Positions 6,846 to 13,600 of a stretch of DNA of 15,023 bases are shown here, one piece after another. Origin of the DNA: Acetobacteraceae bacterium (GTDB lineage: Bacteria; Pseudomonadota; Alphaproteobacteria; Acetobacterales; Acetobacteraceae); the NCBI GenBank assembly GCA_947446625.1, contig CANFIE010000044.1, positions 1 through 15,023 of the forward strand, given 5' to 3'. Below the pieces are notes generated by a model. It did no database searches and was not told the origin of the DNA. It worked only from the letters and a program-made list of their open reading frames with translations. Positions within the stretch are counted from its first letter, which is position 1. Every line of letters starts with the position of its first letter. The position numbers and the translations under genes were made by a program.

Positions 6846-6917
6846 GGGGGCAGCTTACATGGAGTGGGGCAACGTGCCACCTTCTCGCCCCCCTGCCCTT
6901 TCGCCCAGGAGCCGCCG

Positions 6918-8090
6918 ATGCCCGTGATCAACCGCATTGCCGAATACACGCCCGAGATGACCGGCTGGCGGCGCGAGCTGCATGAGAATCCGGAGCTGGG
7001 CTTTCAGGAGGCGCGGACCAGCGCGTTTGTGGCGGCGAAGCTGGCGAGCTGGGGGATTGAGGTGCATCGGGGCATTGCCGGCACCGGGTTGGTCGGCGTG
7101 CTGCGCGGCCAGGGTGACAGCCGGCGCAGCATTGGCCTGCGCGCCGATATGGACGCGCTGCCGATGGAGGAAGCCAACAGCTTTGCCCATGCCAGCAAGG
7201 TGCCGGGGCGGATGCATGCCTGCGGCCATGACGGCCACACCGCGACGCTGCTGGGGGCGGCGAAATATCTGGCGGAGACGCGGAATTTCTCCGGCACGGT
7301 GAACTTCATTTTCCAGCCGGCCGAGGAAGGTGGCGGCGGCGGCCGGGTGATGGTGGAGGAAGGGCTGTTCGAGCGGTTTCCCTGTGATGCGGTGTACGGC
7401 ATTCATAACGCGCCGGATTTGCCGCTGGGCACGGCCTCGGTGGTGGATGGCACCATCATGGCGGCGTCGGACCGGATCTACATCACCATCCAGGGCTATG
7501 GCGGGCATGCGGCCAAGCCGCATTTGGCCATCGACCCGGTGATGGTGGGGGCGCAGGTGATGGTGGCGTTGCAGGCCATTGTGGCGCGGCGGACCGACCC
7601 GCTGGACAGTGCCGTCATCAGCATTTGCCAGTTCCATGCCGGCAGCGCGAACAACGTTATTCCCGATGTGGCCGAGCTTTCCGGCACGGTGCGGACCTTG
7701 CAGCCGGGCACGCGCGACTTGATGGAGAAGCTGATTGCCCAGGTGACAGAGGCAACGGCCGCGGCGCATGGGGCCAGCGCCCTGGTGCGGTATGAGCGGC
7801 TGTATCCGCCCTGCACCAACCATACCGAGCAGACCGATAAGGCGGCCCGCGCCGCCGCCCGGGTGCTGGGCGAAACCGGGGTGAAGCGCGACCTGCCGCC
7901 GCTGATGGGGGGCGAGGATTTCTCCTTCATGCTGCTGGAACGGCCGGGGTGCTTTGTGTTCATGGGCCAGGCCGGGGCCGAGCGCGGGGCGGTGCCAGTG
8001 CACCACCCTGAGTATGACTTCAATGACGACATGCTGCCGGTGGGGGCGAGCTACTTCGCCACGCTGGTGGAGCAGGAATTGCCGCGCTGA
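6918..8090 (+). CDS. M20D-family amidohydrolase / metallopeptidase (hippurate hydrolase-like)
   Basis: A 390-residue zinc-dependent hydrolase of N-acyl amino acids or similar amides, probably cytoplasmic because no signal peptide is seen. Motifs: LRADMDALPM (residues 74-83), HACGHDGHTA (100-109; Cys102 and His104 as likely metal ligands), QPAEEGGGG (133-141; Glu136 general base and Glu137 metal ligand), GIHN (His163) in the place of the usual G-hydrophobic-H-N ligand, the GYGGHAAKPH dimerisation-domain motif, NVIPDVAELSGTVRT, GGEDFSFM, and a late HHPEYDFND. The exact substrate cannot be predicted; hippurate, N-acetyl-amino acids and IAA-amino acids are all used in this family. ATG 6918 is chosen for the AGGAG at 6907-6911 and the family-typical start. 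The upstream open frame (from 6834) crosses the glpK start and is not credible. Its stop overlaps the next start (TGATG). Confidence 0.9.
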   Translation: MPVINRIAEYTPEMTGWRRELHENPELGFQEARTSAFVAAKLASWGIEVHRGIAGTGLVGVLRGQGDSRRSIGLRADMDALPMEEANSFAHASKVPGRMHACGHDGHTATLLGAAKYLAETRNFSGTVNFIFQPAEEGGGGGRVMVEEGLFERFPCDAVYGIHNAPDLPLGTASVVDGTIMAASDRIYITIQGYGGHAAKPHLAIDPVMVGAQVMVALQAIVARRTDPLDSAVISICQFHAGSANNVIPDVAELSGTVRTLQPGTRDLMEKLIAQVTEATAAAHGASALVRYERLYPPCTNHTEQTDKAARAAARVLGETGVKRDLPPLMGGEDFSFMLLERPGCFVFMGQAGAERGAVPVHHPEYDFNDDMLPVGASYFATLVEQELPR

Positions 8091-8989
8091 TGGGCATGCA
8101 GGCGGATTTGCTGATTGATCGGGGCCGACTGAAGCGGCACCTGGGCTGGTGGCGGGCCGGGGCGGTGGTGCTGGGCGTGGCGCTGCTGGCGGCGCTGTTC
8201 GGCTTTGGCCGCGGCGAGGGCGGCGCGCATGTGGCGCGAGTGACGCTGCGCGGCTTCATTGCCGACGACCCCAAGCTGCTGGATGAGTTGGCCCGGCTGC
8301 GGCGGGCCGAGAATGTGCGCGCCGTGCTGGTGATGATCGACAGCCCCGGCGGCAGCGTGGGCGGTGGCGAGGCGCTGTTCGCGGCGCTGGCGGCGATTCA
8401 GCAGAAGAAGCCGGTGGTGGCGGTGATGGGCGGGACCGCTGCCTCGGCCGCCTATATGGCCGCGCTGCCGGCGGCGCGGGTGTTTGCGCGTGAGATGACG
8501 GTGACCGGCTCGATTGGCGTGCTGATGCAGAGCGTGGATGCCTCCGAGTTGCTGGCGCGGATTGGGGTGCGGGGCGAGGCGCTGGTGAGCGGGCCGCTGA
8601 AGGACCAGCCCAGCCCGTTCCATCCGCTTTCAGAGGAAGGGCGCAGCGTGTTGCAGGGGGTGATTGCCGACCTGCATGACCAGTTTGTGCAGCGCGTGGC
8701 CACCGCCCGGCAATTGCCGGTGGAGGTGGTGCGGCCATTGGCCGATGGGCGGGTGTTCACCGGCCGCCAGGCGCTGGCGCTGCGCCTGGTGGATGCCATT
8801 GGCGGCGAGGCCGAGGCACGGGCTTGGCTGGCGCAGGAGAAGGCGGTGGCCGAGAGCCTGCCGGTGCGGAATGTGGAAACCCGGGGGCGGTTGGAGCGGC
8901 TGCTTGAAGCTTCCGTGAGTACCGCTGCAAAAAGCGTTGTTTCAGAATGGCTTGGCGTTGACGGCTTTCGTCTGCTCTGGCAACCTTAG
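8090..8989 (+). CDS. sppA: Signal peptide peptidase SppA-type S49 protease
   Basis: A 299-residue single-domain S49 serine protease, anchored by an N-terminal membrane helix (about residues 21-40). In the bacterial type the active site faces the periplasm and degrades cleaved signal peptides. Motifs: VLVMIDSPGGSVGGGEAL (79-96), VVAVMGGTAASAAYMAA with the likely nucleophile Ser119, TGSIGVLMQ (139-147) and SGPLKDQPSPF with the likely general base Lys171. The Ser-Lys pair fits the short (Bacillus-like) SppA class, not the double-domain E. coli form. ATG 8090 shares its A with the TGA of the amidohydrolase gene; Met at 8096 is an alternative. The next gene, ihfB, begins 30 nt downstream. The sppA-ihfB order is familiar from Acetobacteraceae. 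Confidence 0.9.
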   Translation: MGMQADLLIDRGRLKRHLGWWRAGAVVLGVALLAALFGFGRGEGGAHVARVTLRGFIADDPKLLDELARLRRAENVRAVLVMIDSPGGSVGGGEALFAALAAIQQKKPVVAVMGGTAASAAYMAALPAARVFAREMTVTGSIGVLMQSVDASELLARIGVRGEALVSGPLKDQPSPFHPLSEEGRSVLQGVIADLHDQFVQRVATARQLPVEVVRPLADGRVFTGRQALALRLVDAIGGEAEARAWLAQEKAVAESLPVRNVETRGRLERLLEASVSTAAKSVVSEWLGVDGFRLLWQP

Positions 8990-9019
8990 CGTTCAACAGG
9001 CAACCTCCGGACCAGCCGC

Positions 9020-9379
9020 ATGACCAAGAGCGAATTGATCGCGCAGCTGACGCAGGAAAACCCGCATCTGCGCCAGCCGGATATCGAGGCCATTGTGGCG
9101 ACGATCTTCGATGAGATCATCGCGGCGCTGGCGCGCGGCGACCGGGTGGAGCTGCGCGGCTTTGGCGCGTTTTCGGCCAAGCAGCGCGACGCCCGCACCG
9201 GGCGCAACCCGCGCACCGGGGCGGCGGTGACCGTGGATGGCAAGGCTGTGCCCTACTTCAAGCCCGGCAAGGAACTGCGTGAGCGGGTCAATGCCAGCGC
9301 CGCGCCTGCCGCCAAGCCTGCTGCCGACAAGCCTGCTGCCGACAAACCGGCCACGCGGGGCGCCGGCAAGGGCTCATGA
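9020..9379 (+). CDS. ihfB: Integration host factor beta subunit with a repeat-rich C-terminal tail
   Basis: A 119-residue DNA-bending protein of the HU/IHF family; as the beta subunit it should pair with IhfA (not in this window). The core (residues 1-91) is a standard IhfB: MTKSELIAQL start, VELRGFGAFSAKQRDARTGRNPRTGAAV with Pro64 as the likely intercalating residue of the beta-arm, and the PYFKPGKELRERVN end. IhfB normally stops near residue 95. Here about 28 more residues follow, made of Ala/Pro/Lys with KPAAD repeated twice and then KPAT, resembling the basic tails of histone-like proteins and probably adding non-specific DNA contacts (inference). The last codons overlap the lapA start by ATGA (9376-9379). 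Confidence 0.92.
   Translation: MTKSELIAQLTQENPHLRQPDIEAIVATIFDEIIAALARGDRVELRGFGAFSAKQRDARTGRNPRTGAAVTVDGKAVPYFKPGKELRERVNASAAPAAKPAADKPAADKPATRGAGKGS
9314..9343 (+). repeat. 15-bp tandem repeat in the ihfB tail
   Basis: AAGCCTGCTGCCGAC occurs twice without mismatch (9314-9328, 9329-9343), followed by a degenerate third unit (AAACCGGCC...). In frame it encodes KPAAD-KPAAD-KPAT. The length of this tail could vary between strains through slippage. Confidence 0.85.
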
Positions 9380-9660
9380 GCTGGCGGGCGCTGGTGGTGG
9401 CGCCACTGGCGGTGCTGCTGGTGCTGTTCGCGCTTTCCAACCAGCAGCCGGTGCGGCTGACACTGTGGCCGTTTGACCTGGAATGGGATGCTTCCCTGGC
9501 GCTGGCGGTGCTTGTGGTGGCGGCGCTGGCATTTTTGCTGGGCGCCGGCATTGCCTGGGGCGCCAGCCTGCCGCACCGCGTGCGGGAACGCCGGTTGCGG
9601 GCCGAGGTGACGGCGCTGCGGGCGCAATTGCCGCCGCCGCCCCCGGCCATAAGGGCGTAG
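9376..9660 (+). CDS. lapA: LapA-domain (DUF1049) small inner-membrane protein
   Basis: A 94-residue protein with two hydrophobic segments (about residues 5-21 and 40-61), the family motif NQQPVRLTLWPF (22-33) just after the first helix, and a basic, coiled C-terminus (RVRERRLRAEVTALRAQL) ending in a proline run. It matches the lipopolysaccharide assembly protein A domain. In E. coli LapA works with LapB in regulating LPS synthesis; no lapB is seen here, so that role is only inferred. It overlaps ihfB by ATGA and lies 4 nt before trpF, so these genes form one transcription unit. Confidence 0.85.
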   Translation: MSWRALVVAPLAVLLVLFALSNQQPVRLTLWPFDLEWDASLALAVLVVAALAFLLGAGIAWGASLPHRVRERRLRAEVTALRAQLPPPPPAIRA

Positions 9661-9664
9661 CGCC

Positions 9665-10309
9665 ATGGCGCTGGTGAAGATCTGCGGCATCAATGACACC
9701 CAGGGGCTGGACGCGGCCGTGGCGCATGGCGCGGATTTGCTGGGGTTTGTGTTCTTCCCGCCGTCTCCGCGCGCGGTAACGCCGGCCGAGGCCGGGGCGC
9801 TGGCAGCCAGGCTGGGCGCTGGTGGACCCGAGCGCGTCGCGCTGGTGGTGGATGCCGATGACGCGCTGCTGGAGGCCGTGGTGGCCGGGCTGCGGCCCGA
9901 TGTGCTGCAACTGCATGGGGCCGAGACTCCGGCGCGCTGCGCGGCGGTGAAGGCGCGGTTTGGCCTGCCGGTGATGAAGGCGCTGGGCATTGCCGAGGCC
10001 GCCGATCTGGCGCTGCTGGCGGATTTCGCACCCGTGGTTGACCGCTTTCTGCTGGATGCCAAGCCGCCGGCCGATGCAACCCTGCCGGGTGGCAATGCCG
10101 CGACATTTGACTGGCGGCTGCTGGCCGGCCAGCCGATTCCCCGGCCCTGGCTGCTGGCGGGCGGGTTGACGGCCGACAATGTGGCTGAAGCGCTGCGGAT
10201 TTCAGGCGCGCCGGGGGTGGATGTGTCCTCGGGCGTGGAGCGCAGCCGCGGGTTGAAGGATGCGGGCCGGATTGCGGCCTTCATCGCGGCGGCCAAAGCG
10301 GCCCGCTGA
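9665..10309 (+). CDS. trpF: Phosphoribosylanthranilate isomerase
   Basis: A 214-residue TIM-barrel enzyme of tryptophan synthesis (N-(5-phosphoribosyl)-anthranilate to CdRP). It begins ALVKICGIND with the catalytic Cys7, has GFVFFPPSPRAVTPAEA (27-43), DVLQLHGAETP, the FLLDAKPP strand carrying the catalytic Asp, and the phosphate-binding end PWLLAGGLTADNVAEAL followed by GVDVSSGVE. The length is usual for the single-function enzyme. It starts 4 nt after lapA. In many alphaproteobacteria trpB and trpA follow at once; here a weak terminator, an AT-rich gap and a cellulase gene follow instead, so the rest of the trp operon must be elsewhere. Confidence 0.95.
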   Translation: MALVKICGINDTQGLDAAVAHGADLLGFVFFPPSPRAVTPAEAGALAARLGAGGPERVALVVDADDALLEAVVAGLRPDVLQLHGAETPARCAAVKARFGLPVMKALGIAEAADLALLADFAPVVDRFLLDAKPPADATLPGGNAATFDWRLLAGQPIPRPWLLAGGLTADNVAEALRISGAPGVDVSSGVERSRGLKDAGRIAAFIAAAKAAR

Positions 10310-10315
10310 GCGGCT

Positions 10316-10339
10316 GACCCAAGGGTCGGGCCGGTTTTT
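10316..10339 (+). terminator. Weak candidate terminator after trpF
   Basis: GACCC (10316-10320) and GGGTC (10323-10327) form a short stem 6 nt after the trpF stop, followed by a GC-rich segment and a run of five T (10335-10339). The stem is short, so this is only a weak intrinsic-terminator candidate. Its placement at the end of the housekeeping cluster supports it. Confidence 0.35.
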
Positions 10340-10658
10340 GCCCAATTTGGTGCGGTTTTGAGACGAACTTCGCTGGGCGCGAACACTCAACCTATGCGTG
10401 TTTGTCGCGAAACTTCTGCGCGCCTTGGTGGGTAGATTGTCGGGCAAGGTCGTCTTGCGTCGTCAACAATAGAATACAAACCAGCGCGTTCACGACAATA
10501 CTGATCTTCCGTGACAAGCTTAATCATAAATATTCGAACAACGAACGTATCGAGCGACACAAAACACGACGGCACTACCTGCGGTTTAGTGTGGGCCGAA
10601 GGGCCGCCATTGGCTATTTTCCTGCCAGACATTCTTTCACCGACAGGCGGGGATCATC
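10340..10658 (+). promoter_or_regulatory. AT-richer leader / promoter region of the large cellulase gene
   Basis: No convincing gene lies between trpF and 10659; short open frames here have no recognisable product. Base composition drops sharply. In 10501-10560 only 25 of 60 bases are G or C, against well over 60% in the neighbouring genes. An inverted repeat TTCGC-N5-GCGAA lies at 10369-10383. The most AT-rich patch (10521-10533) contains CATAAATATT, a possible -10 region, but no matching -35 element is convincing. An in-frame TAG at 10587 and the absence of other start codons fix the cellulase start at ATG 10659. An AGGCGGGG (10645-10652) can serve as ribosome binding site. Confidence 0.4.
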
Positions 10659-13600
10659 ATGCCGGCTTCACTGAACACGCAGATTGCGAGCGAATGGGCG
10701 AATGGTTTCGTCGCCAACCTCACGCTCACCAACGACGCGACATATCTGAACAACTGGACGGTGGAGTTCGACGCGACCTTCGACATCACCAACATCTGGA
10801 ATGCCCAGGTGCTGAGCCATGTGGGCAACCACTACGTGATCCAGGGCATGTTCTATAATGCCAGCGTGGTGCCGGCAGGCGTGGTGAACTGGGGCTTCCA
10901 GGCTGCCAACGGCCAGTCCAGCGCCATCTCGCACCTGGTGCTGAACAACGCCGCCACCGATACCACCCCGCGCGTGACGGTTTGGGACCAGGATATCGAC
11001 GAGCCGCCGCCGGGCGTTTCGCACGAGACCAGCTTCTCGATTGATCTTTCCACCGCCAGCGCCACCCCGGTGACGGTGCGCTACGACACGCGGGACGGCA
11101 CCGCGCATGAGGGCACCGACTATATCGGCGCGCATGGCACGGTGACCTTTGCCGCCGGTGAGACGCACAAGACCGTGGCGGTGGACATCCTCTCGGACAA
11201 TCTGGTTGAGGGGCAGGAAAGCTTCACTCTGGAGTTGAGCGGCCTGACGGGCGGGGCGCTGATGCGCAAGCCGGTGGCAACGCTGAACATCCACGACAGC
11301 ACCCCGGCCCCGACCCTTAGCGTGGCCGATGTGACGGTGACCGAGCCGGCCAGCGGCAGCACCCCGGCAGGGTTTGTGGTCAGCATGTCGAAGGCCGCCG
11401 CGGTGCCGATTACCGTGGCCTACACCACGCAGGACGGCACCGCCCGTGCCGGCACCGACTACACCGCCACCAGCGGCACGGTGACCTTCGCTGCCGGCGA
11501 GACCAGCAAGGTGGTGAACGTGGCCACCCTGGCCGATGCGGTGCACGAGCCGGCCGAGAACTTTGCCATGAAGCTGAGCGCGCCGAGCCTGGGCACCCTG
11601 GCCGATGCCACCGGCGTGGCGACCATTGTGGAGCCGGTTGTGCCGCCCACCATTTCGGTAAGCGACGTGACCTTGAGCGAGCCGGCCAACGGCACCGCGC
11701 TGGCCAGCTTCACCATTTCGCTTTCTGCGCCAAGCGCGACCCCGGTGACGGTGGACTACGCCACGCAGGATGGCAGCGGCGTGGCCGGGCAGGACTACGT
11801 GGCCGCCAACAGCACGGTGACCTTCGCGCCTGGCGAGACCAGCAAGACGGTTTCCATTGTGGTGAACGCCGATGCGCTGGTGGAGAGCGACGAGAGCTTC
11901 GGCCTGGGGCTGAGCCATGCCGGCAACGGCACGCTGGCCGACGCACAGGGCATTGCCACCATTCATGACGGCACGGTGCTGCCGGCGCTGAGCATCACCG
12001 ATGTGGCCGTGGCCGAGCCGGAGAGCGGCACCACCATGGCGAGCTTCACCATCAGCCTGGACCAGGCCTCGGCCCAGACGGTGACGGTGGACTACGCCAC
12101 CGCCGATGGCACCGCGACCGCCGGCACCGACTACACCGCCACCAGCGGCACGCTGAGCTTTGCCCCGGGCGAGACCAGCAAGACGGTGGAAGTGGTGGTA
12201 ACGCCGGATGTGCCGGTGAGCCCGACCGAGACCTTCCTGCTCAACCTCTCGGCGCCGACCAATGCGGTGATTGCCGATGCCAGCGGGCTGGGGACCATCA
12301 TTGAGCCGACCAATACCGCCGATTTCAGCGTGGCCGACGCCACGGTGACCGAGCCGGGCGCCGGCACCGCCAATGCCAGCTTCGTGGTGACGCTGGCCCA
12401 TGCGGTGGCCGCGCCGGTGACGGTGAACTACGCCACCGCCGATGGCACCGCCCTGGCCGGCACCGACTACATCGCCGCCAGCGGCACGCTGACCTTTGCG
12501 GTGGGAGAGACCAGCAAGGTGGTGAGCGTGGCCGCCAAGGCCGACGCGCTGGTGGAAGGCACCGAGGGCTTCGGCCTGGTGCTGAGCGGGCAGAGCGCCG
12601 GCACGCTGGCCCGCGCCACGGCCAGCGGCACCATTCTGGATGGCACCACGCCGCCCAGCCTGAGCATCAGCGATGTGAGCCTGAGCGAGCCGCAGAGCGG
12701 CACGGCCAATGCCAACTTCACCGTCTCGCTTTCAAAGGCGGCGACCCAGACGATTACGGTGAACTACGCCACGGCCAATGGCACGGCGCAGGCCGGCACC
12801 GACTACACCGCCACCAGCGGCACGCTGACCTTCGCGGTGGGCGAGACCACCAAGGTGGTGAGCGTGGCGGTGGCCGCCGACATGGCGGTGGAAAGCACCG
12901 AAACCTTCAGCCTGGCGCTTTCCAGCCCCAGCCTGGCCACGCTGGCCAAGGCGAGCGGCACGGGCAGCATTCAGGACACCGCCCCTGCCCTGCTGGCGGT
13001 GAGCGATGCGACGGTGGCCGAGCCGGTGGGCGGCAACGCGACCGAGACCTTCACCGTAACGCTTTCCCGCGCCAACAACGCGCCGGTGACGGTGAACTAC
13101 GCCACGCAGGACGGCACGGCGCTGGCCGGCACCGACTATGTGGCCACCAGCGGCTCGCTGACCTTCGCGGCTGGTGAGACCAGCAAGACGGTGAGCGTGA
13201 CCGTGACGCCGAACAGCGCGATCAGCACCAACGAGCAGTTCAGCCTGAAGCTGAGCGGGCCGAGCGGGGCGCTGCTGGGCGACGATACCGGCGTGGGCAG
13301 CATTACCGTGGCGCCGCCGGTGGTGGCCTCCACCATCTCGGTGACCGAGGTGGTGCGCAGCGAGTGGAACAGTGGCTGGGTGGCGGACTTCACCCTGGGC
13401 AATACCGGCGCGGCGAAGAAGGGCTGGACGGTCAGCTTCGACTACGGCAGCGACCTGGTGAATGTGTGGAACGCGCATGTGGTGAGCCATGTGGGCAGCC
13501 ACTATGTGCTGGCCGGGCAGGACTACAACGCCGACCTGGGCACGGGCGGCGGCGTGGGCTTCGGCTTCCAGGCGAATGGGGCTTCGGCCGGGTTAACCAA

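Noticed and set aside
6834..6917. 28-codon N-terminal extension of the amidohydrolase
   Set aside because: It overlaps the divergent glpK start, has no conserved residues, and a good AGGAG site lies just before ATG 6918.
9253..10386. Minus-strand frame of 377 codons opposite ihfB-lapA-trpF
   Set aside because: Three recognised plus-strand genes occupy the region; the product is compositionally biased Ala/Ser/Arg.
10402..10858. Small plus-strand frames in the leader and into the start of the cellulase gene
   Set aside because: They are out of frame with the CBM2 coding sequence, match no family and have no good ribosome binding site.
10668..12401. Long minus-strand open frame (577 codons) opposite the Calx-beta array, with several shorter ones to 15002
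   Set aside because: These are mirror frames of G+C-rich, repeat-containing coding DNA. The products are His/Arg/Gly-rich with no family motifs, while the plus frame has continuous clear domains.
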